From Xenorhabdus hominickii (lineage in GTDB: Bacteria; Pseudomonadota; Gammaproteobacteria; Enterobacterales; Enterobacteriaceae): a stretch of DNA of 37,188 nt. The stretch covers positions 103,473-140,660 of the forward strand of contig NZ_NJAI01000007.1 in assembly GCF_002632725.1 (NCBI RefSeq), read 5' to 3'. Of the stretch, positions 8,508 through 18,960 are shown one piece after another; position 1 is the stretch's first letter, and each line of letters starts with the position of its first letter. Under the pieces are notes generated by a model. It searched no databases. It saw only the letters and a list, made by a program, of their open reading frames with translations, and was not told where the DNA came from. The position numbers were made by a program, and so were the translations under genes.

Positions 8508-9557
8508 TTGGCTAATCTAACCTTAGCGTTAGATGCTATGGGCGGGGACTTTGGTCCTCGCGTCACGGTGCCTGCTGCATTGCAGGCACTGGCATCTAAT
8601 CCGCAATTAAAATTATTGTTGGTCGGTGATCCCGAAACCATCTCTCCTTTGCTTGCAAATAAAAATGCTGAGCTGCTCAGCCGTTTGCAAATTATCCCTG
8701 CGGAACATGTCGTTTCCAACGATATGAAGCCTTCTCAGGCTATTCGTTCCAGTCGTGGTACTTCAATGCGTATTACTCTTGATTTGGTGAAATCGGGTGA
8801 AGCGCAAGCCTGTATCAGTGCGGGAAATACAGGGGCCTTGATGGGGCTGGCCAAATTGATGTTGAAATCCATTGAAGGAATTGAACGACCTGCGTTGATG
8901 ACGTTAATACCTAATCTAAAACAACAGAAGACCGTTGTATTGGATTTAGGCGCTAATATTAATTGTAATAGCAGTATGTTAGTTCAATTTGCGATTATGG
9001 GCGCCGTAATGGCCGAGTATGTTACAGGTGTGGATAACCCACGTGTTGCTCTACTCAATATCGGGGAAGAAGAATCGAAGGGGCTGGATAATATCCGCGA
9101 AGCTGCTATGACCTTACGTAATATCTCAGCAATTAATTATATAGGTTATGTGGAAGGAAATGAGTTACTGACGGGAAAGACAGATGTGCTCGTGTGTGAC
9201 GGCTTCGCAGGTAATGTTACGCTGAAGACGATGGAAGGTGCGATCAGAGTGATTCTATCTCTGGTAAAATCGCCGGGTGGTCAGCAGAAAAAATCATCTT
9301 GGTTAATGAAAATACTCAAGAAGATATTCAAGAAATGGTTGCTAAAACAGGTCATGAAGCGGTTTGGTCATTTAAACCCTGACCAATATAATGGAGCTAC
9401 ATTGCTAGGGTTACGTGGCATTGTTATTAAAAGTCATGGTGCTGCCAATGAACACGCGTTTAAGGCTGCCATCGATCAAGCTATTCAGGCTGTAGAGAAG
9501 CAGGTTCCTGACAGAATCGCTGCCCGGTTGGATGCAGTATTGCCCAAGAGTGAATAA
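8508..9557 (+). CDS. plsX: Phosphate acyltransferase PlsX
   Basis: PlsX makes acyl-phosphate from acyl-ACP for glycerol-3-phosphate acylation, the first step of phospholipid synthesis. It is a peripheral membrane enzyme. The 349-residue protein shows [12 protein letters not shown] at the N-terminus, [25 protein letters not shown], and [16 protein letters not shown]. The start is TTG, because the conserved N-terminal residues ([11 protein letters not shown]) begin right after it and there is no upstream ATG in frame. No clear ribosome-binding site is seen, so translation may depend on coupling to rpmF, 28 bases upstream. It is followed by fabH in the fatty-acid cluster. Confidence 0.96.
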   Translation: MANLTLALDAMGGDFGPRVTVPAALQALASNPQLKLLLVGDPETISPLLANKNAELLSRLQIIPAEHVVSNDMKPSQAIRSSRGTSMRITLDLVKSGEAQACISAGNTGALMGLAKLMLKSIEGIERPALMTLIPNLKQQKTVVLDLGANINCNSSMLVQFAIMGAVMAEYVTGVDNPRVALLNIGEEESKGLDNIREAAMTLRNISAINYIGYVEGNELLTGKTDVLVCDGFAGNVTLKTMEGAIRVILSLVKSPGGQQKKSSWLMKILKKIFKKWLLKQVMKRFGHLNPDQYNGATLLGLRGIVIKSHGAANEHAFKAAIDQAIQAVEKQVPDRIAARLDAVLPKSE

Positions 9558-9564
9558 GCATAGA

Positions 9565-10518
9565 ATGTATACAAAAATCTTAGGTACGGGCAGTTATTTG
9601 CCTGCTCAGGTGCGTACTAACGCAGATTTAGAAAAAATGGTGGATACGTCTGACGAATGGATTGTGACTCGTACAGGCATCCGTGAACGCCGTATTGCAG
9701 CTGAAGATGAAGATGTGTCAACGCTGGGCTTTAAAGCGGCGGCAAAAGCTATTGAAATGGCTGGAATCGATAAAACACAAATTGATTTAATTGTTGTTGC
9801 AACAACAAGTTCAACCCATGCCTTTCCAAGCGCCGCTTGCCAGATCCAACACTTGTTGGGGATTCAAGGCGTTGCAGCTTTTGATGTTTCCGCTGCATGT
9901 GCTGGCTTTACCTATGCGTTAAGCATTGTCGATAAATTTATTAAAACTGGTGCAGCTAAACATGCATTGGTGATTGGTTCTGACATTATTTCAAGAGTTG
10001 TAGATCCTGAAGATCGCAGTACAATTATCATCTTTGGTGATGCCGCAGGTGCAATGGTCGTTGGGGCTTCAGAAGAACCAGGCATATTATCTACGCATCT
10101 TCATGCTGATGGTCGCTATGGTGATTTATTGTCATTGCCGCATCAGAGCCGCGTGAAGTGTGATACACCTGAATACGTTAAAATGGCTGGCAATGAAGTC
10201 TTTAAAGTTGCTGTCCGTGAATTGGCCAATATCGTTGATGAAACGTTAGAAGCCAATAACTTGGCTCATTCCCAGCTTGATTGGCTGGTACCTCATCAAG
10301 CAAACTTGCGTATCATTTCAGCGACAGCCAAGAAATTAGATATGACAATGGATAAAGTGGTCGTGACGCTGGATCGTCATGGCAATACCTCGGCAGCATC
10401 TGTTCCGACAGCGTTTGATGAAGCGGTGCGTGATGGAAGAATTCAACGCGGCCAGCTTGTCTTACTTGAAGCATTCGGCGGTGGCTTTACCTGGGGCTCA
10501 GCGCTAGTACGTTTTTAA
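9565..10518 (+). CDS. fabH: Beta-ketoacyl-ACP synthase III (KAS III)
   Basis: FabH starts fatty-acid synthesis by condensing acetyl-CoA with malonyl-ACP. The 317-residue protein has the same length as in E. coli. The catalytic cysteine is at 112 in [14 protein letters not shown], the histidine is in [11 protein letters not shown] (E. coli H244) and the asparagine in [13 protein letters not shown] (E. coli N274). The C-terminus is [15 protein letters not shown]. The ATG giving [13 protein letters not shown] is chosen over an in-frame start 11 codons upstream inside plsX, because it matches the family N-terminus. It lies 7 bases after the plsX stop codon. Confidence 0.97.
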   Translation: MYTKILGTGSYLPAQVRTNADLEKMVDTSDEWIVTRTGIRERRIAAEDEDVSTLGFKAAAKAIEMAGIDKTQIDLIVVATTSSTHAFPSAACQIQHLLGIQGVAAFDVSAACAGFTYALSIVDKFIKTGAAKHALVIGSDIISRVVDPEDRSTIIIFGDAAGAMVVGASEEPGILSTHLHADGRYGDLLSLPHQSRVKCDTPEYVKMAGNEVFKVAVRELANIVDETLEANNLAHSQLDWLVPHQANLRIISATAKKLDMTMDKVVVTLDRHGNTSAASVPTAFDEAVRDGRIQRGQLVLLEAFGGGFTWGSALVRF

Positions 10519-10536
10519 TTAAACAGGAAAATAAAC

Positions 10537-11466
10537 ATGTCTGATTTTGCAATGGTATTTCCCGGTCAAGGTTCTCAATCTTTGGGGATGTTGGCGGATT
10601 TAGCCTCAGAATTTCCTCTGGTTGAACAAACTTTCGCAGAGGCTTCTGCTGTTTTAGGATATGATTTATGGGCTTTGGTTCAGCAAGGCCCAGCAGAAGA
10701 ACTAAACAAAACGTGGAAAACCCAACCTGCGTTGTTGGCAGCTTCAGTCGCTATTTGGCGTGTATGGCAGGAAAAAGGCGGCAAAGCACCTTCTATTATG
10801 GCAGGTCATAGCCTTGGCGAATATTCTGCACTGGTCTGCGCTGGTGTGATTGAATTCCAGCAGGCAATTAAGCTTGTTGAATTGCGTGGAAAGCTGATGC
10901 AGGAGGCTGTACCAGAAGGACAAGGGGCGATGTATGCCATTATCGGTTTGAATAATGAGACCATTGCAAAAGCATGTGAAGAGTCCGCACAAGGTCAGAT
11001 TGTTTCACCAGTCAACTTTAATTCACCCGGACAAGTTGTGATTGCAGGTGAAAAAGACGCGGTAGAGCGTGCTGGCGCAGCATGTAAAGCTGCTGGCGCA
11101 AAACGAGCGTTACCTTTGGCCGTTAGTGTTCCTTCACATTGCGCACTTATGAAATCTGCAGCCGAGCAGTTAGCTTCTGCGCTGCAAGAGGTTATGTTTA
11201 ATCAGCCACAGTTCCCTGTTGTCAATAATGTTGATGTAAAAGCAGAAGATTCTGCCGATGCTATTCGCGACGCGCTGGTTCGTCAGTTGTATAATCCTGT
11301 ACGCTGGACAGAATCAGTTGAATACATTGCCGATCAAGGCGTTGAACAACTGTTGGAAATTGGGCCAGGTAAGGTATTAACTGGGTTAACGAAACGTATT
11401 GTTGATACTTTAAGTGCTGTAGCAGTAAATGATGTATCATCACTCACAGTTGCTCTGAATAAATGA
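10537..11466 (+). CDS. fabD: Malonyl-CoA-ACP transacylase
   Basis: FabD moves malonyl groups from CoA to acyl carrier protein. The 309-residue protein begins MSDFAMVFPGQGSQSLGML (oxyanion-hole glutamine at 11). It has the nucleophile serine at 92 in GHSLGEYSA, a conserved arginine in ELRGKLM, and the histidine of the VPSHCALM segment. The length equals E. coli FabD. An AGGAAA ribosome-binding site lies before the ATG. Its stop codon overlaps an in-frame ATG of the fabG reading frame (ATGA), and fabG follows in the same transcript. Confidence 0.97.
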   Translation: MSDFAMVFPGQGSQSLGMLADLASEFPLVEQTFAEASAVLGYDLWALVQQGPAEELNKTWKTQPALLAASVAIWRVWQEKGGKAPSIMAGHSLGEYSALVCAGVIEFQQAIKLVELRGKLMQEAVPEGQGAMYAIIGLNNETIAKACEESAQGQIVSPVNFNSPGQVVIAGEKDAVERAGAACKAAGAKRALPLAVSVPSHCALMKSAAEQLASALQEVMFNQPQFPVVNNVDVKAEDSADAIRDALVRQLYNPVRWTESVEYIADQGVEQLLEIGPGKVLTGLTKRIVDTLSAVAVNDVSSLTVALNK

Positions 11467-11477
11467 CTGAGGAAAAC

Positions 11478-12212
11478 ATGAGCTTTGATGGAAAAATTGC
11501 ACTGGTCACTGGCGCTAGCCGTGGCATAGGTCGCGCGATTGCAGAGTTATTGGTTGAACGTGGAGCCTGTGTTATTGGCACCGCAACCAGTGAGAAGGGA
11601 GCCGAAGCAATCAGTGCCTATATTGGTGATAAAGGCAAAGGTTTTGTACTGAATGTCACAGATTCAGAATCCATTGAAAATGCACTCTCGAATATTCGTG
11701 CTGAATTTGGTGAAATAGACATTTTGGTTAATAATGCAGGCATCACTCGTGATAACTTGTTGATGCGCATGAAAGATGATGAGTGGCAAGATATTATTGA
11801 CACTAATCTTTCTTCGATTTTTCGTCTGTCAAAAGCAGTAATGCGCTCTATGATGAAAAAACGTTATGGACGTATTATTTCCATTGGATCTGTTGTTGGT
11901 ACTATGGGAAATGCAGGGCAGGCGAATTACACGGCAGCGAAGGCAGGAGTTATTGGTTTTAGTAAATCATTGGCTCGTGAAGTTGCTTCTCGTGGCATCA
12001 CCGTCAACGTTGTTGCACCTGGTTTTATCGAAACTGATATGACCAAAGCGTTGACAGACGAACAACGCGCAAGTATTTCTGCTGGAATTCCTGCCAATCG
12101 TCTTGGTGATGCAAAAGAAATTGCCAGTGCTGTAGCGTTTCTTGCTTCTGACGAGGCCGCTTACATTACGGGTGAAACATTGCATGTCAATGGTGGCATG
12201 TACATGATCTAA
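11478..12212 (+). CDS. fabG: 3-oxoacyl-ACP reductase
   Basis: FabG reduces 3-oxoacyl-ACP with NADPH in each elongation cycle. The 244-residue classical SDR has TGASRGIGRAIAE for cofactor binding, NNAG, and the catalytic Ser-Tyr-Lys in IGSVVGTMGNAGQANYTAAKAG. The C-terminus is ITGETLHVNGGMYMI. I chose the ATG preceded by GAGGA, which gives MSFDGKIALVTG and the usual 244 residues. An in-frame ATG five codons earlier overlaps the fabD stop codon and is possible but lacks family support. Confidence 0.97.
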   Translation: MSFDGKIALVTGASRGIGRAIAELLVERGACVIGTATSEKGAEAISAYIGDKGKGFVLNVTDSESIENALSNIRAEFGEIDILVNNAGITRDNLLMRMKDDEWQDIIDTNLSSIFRLSKAVMRSMMKKRYGRIISIGSVVGTMGNAGQANYTAAKAGVIGFSKSLAREVASRGITVNVVAPGFIETDMTKALTDEQRASISAGIPANRLGDAKEIASAVAFLASDEAAYITGETLHVNGGMYMI

Positions 12213-12290
12213 AAAATGAGCGAACCCTCTGTTTCTGATGTGTTTTTATACAAAAAGAAGCAAATTGTGGTTCGACCAGCCGGGATTTGG

Positions 12291-12318
12291 TTGCATCTTT
12301 TCCTGTATTTTATAAACT
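12291..12318 (+). promoter_or_regulatory. Predicted acpP promoter
   Basis: TTGCAT (12291-12296) and TAAACT (12313-12318), 16 bases apart, lie in the 151-base gap before acpP. The gap closely resembles the acpP leader recalled from E. coli. A TCGC-GAAA-GCGA mini-hairpin with a GNRA tetraloop (12329-12340) falls in the 5' UTR. Confidence 0.5.
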
Positions 12319-12363
12319 ACGAAAACCATCGCGAAAGCGAGTTTTGATAGGAAATTTAATAGT

Positions 12364-12600
12364 ATGAGCACTATCGACGAACGCGTTAAGAAAATCATCG
12401 TTGAACAACTGGGTGTTAAAGAGGAAGAAGTTGTAAATACAGCTTCATTTGTTGATGACTTGGGCGCTGATTCTCTTGACACAGTTGAACTGGTAATGGC
12501 TCTGGAAGAAGAGTTCGATATCGAGATCCCAGACGAAGAAGCTGAGAAAATCACTACAGTTCAGGCTGCTATTGACTACGTTGAAAACGCAGGTAAATAA
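12364..12600 (+). CDS. acpP: Acyl carrier protein
   Basis: ACP carries growing acyl chains on a phosphopantetheine arm attached to the serine of the DSL motif, Ser37 here ([20 protein letters not shown]). The 78-residue, very acidic sequence is nearly identical to E. coli AcpP. It has its own leader and predicted promoter, separate from the upstream fab genes, and a TAGGAA ribosome-binding site. A hairpin terminator or attenuator lies between it and fabF, which fits its being made in far larger amounts than its neighbours. Confidence 0.98.
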   Translation: MSTIDERVKKIIVEQLGVKEEEVVNTASFVDDLGADSLDTVELVMALEEEFDIEIPDEEAEKITTVQAAIDYVENAGK

Positions 12601-12611
12601 GCACACATACC

Positions 12612-12641
12612 TAGGCGGTCATTCGACCGCCTATGTTTTTT
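12612..12641 (+). terminator. Terminator/attenuator between acpP and fabF
   Basis: TAGGCGGTC and GACCGCCTA form a perfect 9-bp stem with a 4-base loop, followed by TGTTTTTTG. It should end most acpP transcripts, while fabF is reached by read-through or its own promoter. Confidence 0.85.
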
Positions 12642-12674
12642 GTCCTAAATTTTTTCCCTCCCTGGAGGATAACC

Positions 12675-13916
12675 GTGTCTAAGCGTCGAGTAGTCGTGAC
12701 CGGACTAGGCATGTTATCTCCTGTCGGCAATACAGTAGAGTCTTCTTGGAACGCTGTTTGTGCCGGACAGAGTGGTATCGGCCTTATCGAACATTTTGAC
12801 ACCTCTAACCATGCAACTCAGTTTGCTGGTGTGGTGAAGAATTTTAATCATGAAGATTTCAATATTTCGCGCAAAGATGCACGGAAAATGGATCTCTTCA
12901 TTCAGTATGGCATTGCTGCGGGCGTACAAGCCATTGAAGATGCAGGAATCGAAGTAACAGAAGCTAATGCTGGCCGCTTTGGTGCTGCTATTGGTTCTGG
13001 TATTGGTGGTTTAGGTCTGATTGAAGAAAACCACAGTACATTGCTTGCTGCTGGGCCTCGCAAGGTCAGCCCATTTTTTGTACCTTCGACCATTATCAAT
13101 ATGGTGGCAGGTCATCTGAGTATTCTGTATGGTCTTCGTGGCCCTAGCATTTCTATTGCAACCGCTTGTACTTCTGGTGTACACAATATTGGTCATGCGG
13201 CGCGTATCATTGCCTATAATGATGCTGATATTATGCTTGCAGGTGGTGCAGAAAAAGCTAGCACAGAATTTGGTGTTGCTGGATTTGGTGCTGCACGTGC
13301 ATTATCGACTCGTAACGATGCTCCTGAGAGCGCAAGTCGTCCTTGGGATAAAGATCGTGATGGTTTTGTTCTGGGTGACGGAGCTGGTGTTGTCGTTCTT
13401 GAAGAATACGAACACGCTAAAAAACGTGGCGCAAAAATCTATGCTGAAGTTGTTGGCTTCGGCATGAGCAGTGATGCTTACCACATGACATCTCCTCCTG
13501 AAAATGGGGCAGGTGCTGCTTTGGCAATGGAAAATGCTCTGAAAGATGCGGGCATTTCACCAGAGCAAGTGGGTTACATTAATGCTCATGGCACGTCAAC
13601 ACCAGTTGGTGATATTGCAGAAGCTCGTGCAGTAGAGTCTGTTTTTGGTGAAGGCACTAAAGTATTAGTGAGTTCAACTAAATCAATGACAGGCCACTTG
13701 TTAGGTGCTGCGGGAGCGGTTGAATCTATTTTCACTATTCTTTCTCTGCGTGATCAGATTGTTCCTCCAACCATTAATTTGGAAAACCAGGATGAAAACT
13801 GTCATTTGGATTTAGTTCCAGGTGAAGCACGTAAAGTTGAAGGAATGGAATACGCATTGTGTAACTCTTTCGGCTTCGGTGGTACTAATGGGTCATTGAT
13901 TTTCCGAAAGATCTAA
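12675..13916 (+). CDS. fabF: Beta-ketoacyl-ACP synthase II (KAS II)
   Basis: FabF condenses malonyl-ACP with acyl-ACP. In E. coli it elongates palmitoleate to cis-vaccenate and adjusts membranes to temperature. The 413-residue protein carries the active-site cysteine near residue 165 in [16 protein letters not shown]. The catalytic histidines are in [11 protein letters not shown] and [13 protein letters not shown], and the C-terminus is [14 protein letters not shown]. The start is GTG: a GGAGGAT ribosome-binding site lies 5-8 bases upstream and the N-terminus [17 protein letters not shown] matches the family. Longer in-frame starts run through the preceding terminator and are rejected. Confidence 0.97.
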   Translation: MSKRRVVVTGLGMLSPVGNTVESSWNAVCAGQSGIGLIEHFDTSNHATQFAGVVKNFNHEDFNISRKDARKMDLFIQYGIAAGVQAIEDAGIEVTEANAGRFGAAIGSGIGGLGLIEENHSTLLAAGPRKVSPFFVPSTIINMVAGHLSILYGLRGPSISIATACTSGVHNIGHAARIIAYNDADIMLAGGAEKASTEFGVAGFGAARALSTRNDAPESASRPWDKDRDGFVLGDGAGVVVLEEYEHAKKRGAKIYAEVVGFGMSSDAYHMTSPPENGAGAALAMENALKDAGISPEQVGYINAHGTSTPVGDIAEARAVESVFGEGTKVLVSSTKSMTGHLLGAAGAVESIFTILSLRDQIVPPTINLENQDENCHLDLVPGEARKVEGMEYALCNSFGFGGTNGSLIFRKI

Positions 13917-13933
13917 ACGCGTTCTGTTTTTAT

Positions 13934-13964
13934 AAAAAGCCTCAACAAATGTTGAGGCTTTTTT
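13934..13964 (+). terminator. Terminator after fabF
   Basis: AAAAAGCCTCAAC and GTTGAGGCTTTTT form a perfect 13-bp stem with a 4-base loop ending in a T-run. It is symmetrical and can act in both directions, but it serves fabF here. Confidence 0.93.
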
Positions 13965-14099
13965 ACACCTGTTTTTTATGATTCATTCTGAATGACTGCT
14001 TTTGTATGGGTTTTTGCACTGCTGAGGCACCTATACTATTATAACTTTCCTTAATAACTAGGGTTATAGCGCCTTTTTTATCAAAAATAAGAAATTAAG

Positions 14100-14927
14100 A
14101 TGACGTATTGGATTAATGGTAATCAGTGTGATCAATTATCAGTGAATGATCGAGCGGTACAATTTGGTGATGGCTGTTTTACCACAATAAGAGTTGAGCA
14201 AGGGCAGCCGGCTTTGTTGACTTTACATATCAAACGGTTACAAAAAAACGTTGAAAAACTGTTTATGCCAGCACTGGATTGGCTGCAACTTGAAAGCCAT
14301 ATTAAACAAGTCGTGGTGGGGTGTGAATCAGGTGTTTTGAAAGTTATTCTCTCCAGAGGAGCGGGAAGCCGTGGTTATAGTATCAATGATACAATTGCAC
14401 CCACTCAGATTCTATCCCTGAGTTCATATCCTGAACAGTATATTACTCAGCGTCAAAAGGGCGTTTCATTGATTCTTAGCCCCATTTCTATGGGAATTAA
14501 TCCCCATTTGGCAGGCATTAAACATTTGAATCGTCTAGAGCAGGTTTTGATTAAAAGATCTATTGAACAATCCAAAGCTGATGAAGCATTGGTGCTTGAT
14601 AGTGATGGGTTATTGGTTGAGTGTTGTGTTGCCAATATATTCTGGCGAAAAGGAAAAAATGTTTATACGCCAGATCTTCGGCATTGTGGCGTGGAAGGCG
14701 TTATGCGGCAGAGAATAATCGAATTATTGGCAAAAAGTGATTATAGTCTGTCATGCGTTATGCGCTATCCTGAAGTGCTGGCTCATGCAGATGAAGTAAT
14801 CATTTGTAATTCCCTAATGCCAGTACTGCCAGTAAATCAAATTCAAGCACACAAAAGTCAACCTGCATGGAAATATCAATCAAGAGAGTTGCATGAGTAT
14901 TTATTACCCCAATGTTTAGGTCTCTAA
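14100..14927 (+). CDS. pabC: Aminodeoxychorismate lyase
   Basis: PabC converts 4-amino-4-deoxychorismate to p-aminobenzoate and pyruvate in folate synthesis, using PLP. The 275-residue protein belongs to fold-type IV. It has NDRAVQFGDGCFTTIR at the N-terminus, the PLP-binding lysine at 141 in AGIKHLNRLEQVL, and EALVLDSDGLLVECCVANIFW. It is encoded after the fabF terminator. mltG starts about 90 bases downstream, so pabC probably opens the pabC-mltG-tmk-holB operon, as in E. coli. The ribosome-binding site is weak. Confidence 0.94.
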   Translation: MTYWINGNQCDQLSVNDRAVQFGDGCFTTIRVEQGQPALLTLHIKRLQKNVEKLFMPALDWLQLESHIKQVVVGCESGVLKVILSRGAGSRGYSINDTIAPTQILSLSSYPEQYITQRQKGVSLILSPISMGINPHLAGIKHLNRLEQVLIKRSIEQSKADEALVLDSDGLLVECCVANIFWRKGKNVYTPDLRHCGVEGVMRQRIIELLAKSDYSLSCVMRYPEVLAHADEVIICNSLMPVLPVNQIQAHKSQPAWKYQSRELHEYLLPQCLGL

Positions 14928-15017
14928 TGCTTAACTCTCTATTTTTTAAGACTCTATTTTTCAAAGTATTAGCTATTTAGTACTCATCATTACAGCATAA
15001 ACAAAAGTGATTACCGA

Positions 15018-16043
15018 ATGAAACTAAAAAAGCGTATTCTCATTCTCCCCGGATTGATTATTGCGGTCACAGCGATCCTGTTTTTTGCTTTTGTGAAAAA
15101 AATAGAAAACTTTGCTGATCAGAATATTAGTCTTCATCAAGAACTCATATTTACTGTCCCGGCAGGAACTGGACGTGTTGGCCTAGAAACCTTACTTATC
15201 CAACATAAATTAATTGAAGATAATCACTTAATACCGTGGCTATTCCGGTTAAATCCTGAACTCGCGAGATTCAAAGCCGGAACCTATCGTCTGAAAGAGG
15301 GCATGTCTTTAAGATCAGTTCTACATCTGTTTGCCAGTGGCAAAGAAACTCAGTTCTCTATTCGTTTCGTTGAAGGCAGTCGCCTTTCTGATTGGTCAAA
15401 AGTATTGCAAGGTGCACCTTACTTAAAGCACGAAGCGGAAAGTAAAACCCTACAAGAGCTGATTAATGCTCTCGAGGGAAAAACAGGAGATTCACTGGAG
15501 GGCTGGTTTTATCCTGATACTTATCTGTATACAGCTGGCACGAGTGACATGGAATTACTCAAGCGGGCTTATAACAGAATGAAGGTGGTATTAAAGCAAG
15601 AGTGGAAAAATCGCGAAAAGAATCTGCCATATAAGAATGCCTATGAAATGTTGATCATGGCTTCTATCATTGAAAAAGAGACGGCAATTGAATCTGAACG
15701 TACTAAGGTTGCTTCGGTATTCGTGAATCGCCTACGGTTAAAGATGCGATTACAAACTGATCCGACGGTAATTTATGGATTGGGAGATAAATATACTGGT
15801 ACGATTTTTCGCAGTAATCTCAACACAATTACGCCATACAATACTTATATGATTGAAGGATTGCCGCCAACACCTATTGCTATGCCAAGTCTGGCTTCTA
15901 TTAAGGCAGCAGCACATCCTGCTGCCACAGAGTATTTATATTTCGTCGCGGATGGTAATGGCGGCCATACATTCACCACCAATTTGGTAGCACATAATAA
16001 GGCGGTAAGTGTTTATCGTCAGAGATTAAAGCAGGATAAATGA
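15018..16043 (+). CDS. mltG: Endolytic murein transglycosylase MltG
   Basis: MltG is an inner-membrane lytic transglycosylase that cuts nascent glycan strands and sets their length. The 341-residue protein has one N-terminal membrane helix at about residues 8-26. A LysM-like part follows ([17 protein letters not shown]...[18 protein letters not shown]), then the YceG domain. The catalytic glutamate is at 219 in [10 protein letters not shown], and [24 protein letters not shown] and [11 protein letters not shown] follow. Its stop codon overlaps the tmk start (ATGA), indicating translational coupling. Confidence 0.96.
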   Translation: MKLKKRILILPGLIIAVTAILFFAFVKKIENFADQNISLHQELIFTVPAGTGRVGLETLLIQHKLIEDNHLIPWLFRLNPELARFKAGTYRLKEGMSLRSVLHLFASGKETQFSIRFVEGSRLSDWSKVLQGAPYLKHEAESKTLQELINALEGKTGDSLEGWFYPDTYLYTAGTSDMELLKRAYNRMKVVLKQEWKNREKNLPYKNAYEMLIMASIIEKETAIESERTKVASVFVNRLRLKMRLQTDPTVIYGLGDKYTGTIFRSNLNTITPYNTYMIEGLPPTPIAMPSLASIKAAAHPAATEYLYFVADGNGGHTFTTNLVAHNKAVSVYRQRLKQDK

Positions 16044-16675
16044 ACAGCAAATTTATTGTAATTGAAGGGCTTGAGGGCGCAGGGAAAACGACAGCAATTC
16101 AAACAGTGGTTGAAACATTGAAACAATACGGTATTTCTGACCTGATTTTTACCCGTGAACCGGGTGGAACACCCTTGGCAGAAAAACTACGCCAGCTGAT
16201 TAAACAAGGGATCGAAGGCGAATCACTGACAGATAAAGCAGAAGTATTGATGCTATATGCCGCCAGAGTTCAATTGGTGGAAAATGTCATTAAGCCAGCT
16301 TTAGCTAAAGGAACTTGGGTGGTCGGTGATCGTCATGACCTTTCTTCTCAGGCTTACCAAGGCGGTGGGCGTGGTATTGATCTGAATTTAATGACATCAT
16401 TACGCGAAGCTGCTCTGGGTGATTTTTGTCCTGATTTGACCATCTACCTTGATTTACCTCCAGAGGTGGGTTTACAACGTGCCCGTGAGCGTGGTGAATT
16501 AGATCGCATTGAAAAAGAATCTTTGAATTTCTTCCATCGGACGCGTGAAAGATACCTCGAACTGGTAGTGAAAGATGACAGTATCAGAACAGTTGATGCG
16601 ACCCAAGCACTGGAAAAAGTGCAGGATGATATTCGCCATACTTTACTTAATTGGTTAAAAGACAAAATTGGGTAA
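16040..16675 (+). CDS. tmk: Thymidylate kinase
   Basis: Tmk phosphorylates dTMP to dTDP, an essential step in dTTP supply. The 211-residue protein has the P-loop GLEGAGKTT at residues 10-18, the [15 protein letters not shown] segment, and [16 protein letters not shown]. The LID is basic ([12 protein letters not shown]), as in the enterobacterial type. The start codon overlaps the mltG stop codon. holB follows after about 30 bases in the same operon, so a dNTP-supply enzyme and a DNA polymerase III subunit are transcribed together. Confidence 0.97.
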   Translation: MNSKFIVIEGLEGAGKTTAIQTVVETLKQYGISDLIFTREPGGTPLAEKLRQLIKQGIEGESLTDKAEVLMLYAARVQLVENVIKPALAKGTWVVGDRHDLSSQAYQGGGRGIDLNLMTSLREAALGDFCPDLTIYLDLPPEVGLQRARERGELDRIEKESLNFFHRTRERYLELVVKDDSIRTVDATQALEKVQDDIRHTLLNWLKDKIG

Positions 16676-16708
16676 AAAACATTGGCTGAGAGAATAGGAA
16701 ATACAGGC

Positions 16709-17716
16709 ATGAATTGGTATCCGTGGCTTAATCATGCGTACCGTCAGTTAGTTGAATCCCATCAGCAGGGGCGTGGGCACCATGCCGTTTTGCTCCATGC
16801 TCATGAAGGAACTGGAGCTTCTGCATTAGTGTATGGATTGAGTCGCTGGTTAATGTGTCAGGATAAACAGGGTATGAAAAGCTGTGGCAAATGCCATGGC
16901 TGTCATTTAATGTTGGCCGAAACCCATTCTGACTGGCACGTCCTTAGCCCCGAAAAGGGAAAAAATATCATTGGCGTGGATGCTGTACGCCAACTCAATG
17001 AAAAACTCTTTGAACATTCACAGCAAGGAGGGGCTAAAATTGTCTGGGTGTCATCGACTGAATTTTTGACTGATGCAGCGTCCAATGCTTTACTGAAAAC
17101 ATTGGAAGAACCCCCAAAAAGCACTTATTTCTTGTTACAGTGCCAGAATCCTGCAAATTTGTTGGCAACATTACGTAGTCGCTGTTTTTATTATTTTCTC
17201 TCTGTACCAGAAAGCGAGATAGGGCTTTATTGGCTACAGAATCAGCTTCCCGCCATATCATCATTGGATGCACAGACAGCATTAAAACTTTCTCAGGGAG
17301 CACCATTGGCAGCAGAGCGGTTGCTTCAGACTGAAAAATGGCAGCAGAGAAGGGCATTTTGTCAGGCGATAGCACAGGCATTATATAAATGTGATACCCT
17401 GTCACTTTTACCATTGTTGAATCGTGATGATGTACAGCAATCGTTGCATTGGTTGATCAGTTTATTATCTGATGCGGTGAAATGGCAGCAGAAGGCACAA
17501 AATTACTGCATTAATCAAGATCAGCAGGTTTTGATTCATCATCTTGCTTCCGCTCAAAATGTGGAAAAATTATTAAGTACAGTTGATGATTGGATGCATT
17601 GTCGTCATCAATTATTATCTGTAGTGGGTATCAATCGGGAATTGATGCTGACAGGGCAACTGCTCAATTGGGAAAAGCAACTCAATTGGAAAAAGCAATT
17701 ATCCCCCACACAGTAA
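16709..17716 (+). CDS. holB: DNA polymerase III delta' subunit
   Basis: The delta' subunit is the stator of the clamp loader that places the beta sliding clamp on DNA. The 335-residue protein has the zinc-binding CGKCHGC group following an earlier Cys and GVDAVRQLNEKL. LTDAASNALLKTLEEPP and LRSRC are the AAA+ sensor/SRC motif. The ATG giving MNWYPWLNHAYRQLV matches E. coli, and a TTG nine codons upstream is not needed. The C-terminal end carries a tandem six-residue duplication (LNWEKQ-LNWKKQ) not seen in the E. coli protein. Confidence 0.94.
   Translation: MNWYPWLNHAYRQLVESHQQGRGHHAVLLHAHEGTGASALVYGLSRWLMCQDKQGMKSCGKCHGCHLMLAETHSDWHVLSPEKGKNIIGVDAVRQLNEKLFEHSQQGGAKIVWVSSTEFLTDAASNALLKTLEEPPKSTYFLLQCQNPANLLATLRSRCFYYFLSVPESEIGLYWLQNQLPAISSLDAQTALKLSQGAPLAAERLLQTEKWQQRRAFCQAIAQALYKCDTLSLLPLLNRDDVQQSLHWLISLLSDAVKWQQKAQNYCINQDQQVLIHHLASAQNVEKLLSTVDDWMHCRHQLLSVVGINRELMLTGQLLNWEKQLNWKKQLSPTQ
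17663..17698 (+). repeat. 18-bp tandem duplication near the 3' end of holB
   Basis: CTCAATTGGGAAAAGCAA and CTCAATTGGAAAAAGCAA lie head to tail with one mismatch and keep the frame. They add six residues at the C-terminus of the delta' subunit. Confidence 0.9.
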
Positions 17717-17738
17717 CTTATTTAGATACGAGCATATT

Positions 17739-18542
17739 ATGTTTTTAGTTGATTCTCATTGTCATCTCGATTGCCTTGATTATGAAAAACTGCACAAAAG
17801 TGTAGATGATGTGGTGGCAAAAGCCGCAGAACGGGATGTGAAATATATGCTGGCAGTGGCGACTACATTGCCCGGTTTCCAGCAAATGAAAAAATTGATT
17901 GGAAAACGAGAAAATATAGCCTATTCCTGCGGCATTCATCCATTAAATCTGGATGAAGGTTACGATTTTGAAGAAATTGCCCGATTGGCGAGAGATGAGG
18001 ATGTAGTCGCATTGGGTGAGACCGGTCTGGATTATTATTATCAGAAAGAAAATGCAGAACTTCAACGAACTTCATTTCGTCAACATATCCGCATTGGCCG
18101 TGAATTAAACAAACCAGTGATCGTGCATACCCGTGAAGCAAGGGAAGACACACTGAAAGTATTGCGGGAAGAAAAAGTACAAGAGTGTGGTGGTGTTTTG
18201 CACTGTTTCACGGAAGATAAAGAGACAGCAAGCGCTTTGCTGGATTTAGGGTTTTATATCTCTTTTTCTGGCATCGTCACCTTCCGTAATGCTGAACAGA
18301 TCCGTGAAGCAGCAAAAATTGTCCCCCTTGATCGTATTTTGGTAGAAACTGATTCACCTTATCTGGCACCTGTTCCTCACCGTGGCAAACAGAATCAGCC
18401 AGCTTATGTGCGTGAAGTTGCTGAATATATGGCAGTTTTGAAAGGTGTTAGTATTGATGAATTGGCATCGGTAACCACAAGAAACTTTTGTGAACTATTT
18501 CATATTGATATTCAAGAAAATAATGACAAAAAGGAGAAATAA
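17739..18542 (+). CDS. ycfH: TatD-family metal-dependent hydrolase YcfH
   Basis: A TIM-barrel amidohydrolase of the TatD family, members of which have metal-dependent DNase activity; the substrate of YcfH is not settled. The 267 residues contain all expected metal ligands: HCH at residues 7-9 (VDSHCHLD), [26 protein letters not shown] and [10 protein letters not shown]. The gene follows holB with a small gap, as in E. coli. hinT begins just after its stop codon. In E. coli ptsG and fhuE lie between ycfH and hinT, and neither is present here. Confidence 0.95.
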   Translation: MFLVDSHCHLDCLDYEKLHKSVDDVVAKAAERDVKYMLAVATTLPGFQQMKKLIGKRENIAYSCGIHPLNLDEGYDFEEIARLARDEDVVALGETGLDYYYQKENAELQRTSFRQHIRIGRELNKPVIVHTREAREDTLKVLREEKVQECGGVLHCFTEDKETASALLDLGFYISFSGIVTFRNAEQIREAAKIVPLDRILVETDSPYLAPVPHRGKQNQPAYVREVAEYMAVLKGVSIDELASVTTRNFCELFHIDIQENNDKKEK

Positions 18543-18543
18543 G

Positions 18544-18894
18544 ATGGCAGAAGAAACTATTTTTAGCAAAATCATTCGTCGTGAAATTCCTGCTGATATT
18601 ATTTATCAGGATGAGCTGGTCACAGCATTCCGTGATATTTCACCTCAGGCGCCGACACATATTTTGATTATCCCTAATGTATTAATCCCAACGGTTAACG
18701 ATGTTACTACTGAGCATGAAATTGCGTTGGGCCGTTTGTTTACGGTTGCAGCAAAAATTGCAAAAGGTGAAGGGATTGCAGAAGATGGCTATCGCTTGAT
18801 CATGAACTGCAATCGTCACTCAGGGCAGGAAGTTTTCCATATCCATATGCATTTGGTTGGTGGGCGTCCATTGGGGCCTTTATTGGTAGAATAA
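18544..18894 (+). CDS. hinT: Purine nucleoside phosphoramidase HinT (HIT family)
   Basis: HinT hydrolyses AMP-lysine and other nucleoside phosphoramidates. The 116-residue protein begins [19 protein letters not shown] and carries the histidine triad in [11 protein letters not shown]. The start is set by AAGGAG just upstream and by the E. coli N-terminus. A longer frame that begins inside ycfH is rejected. It lies one base after the ycfH stop codon, so translation is probably coupled. The C-terminus is about three residues shorter than in E. coli. Confidence 0.96.
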   Translation: MAEETIFSKIIRREIPADIIYQDELVTAFRDISPQAPTHILIIPNVLIPTVNDVTTEHEIALGRLFTVAAKIAKGEGIAEDGYRLIMNCNRHSGQEVFHIHMHLVGGRPLGPLLVE

Positions 18895-18960
18895 TAAGTT
18901 GGCAGAATCGCATCACTCGCGTGTATCGGCACAAGGTAGTGACGTAACTGGAGTAGTTTA

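Noticed and set aside
12246..12554. Minus-strand 102-codon frame across acpP
   Set aside because: It is antisense to the strongly conserved acpP gene and its leader, with no ribosome-binding site.
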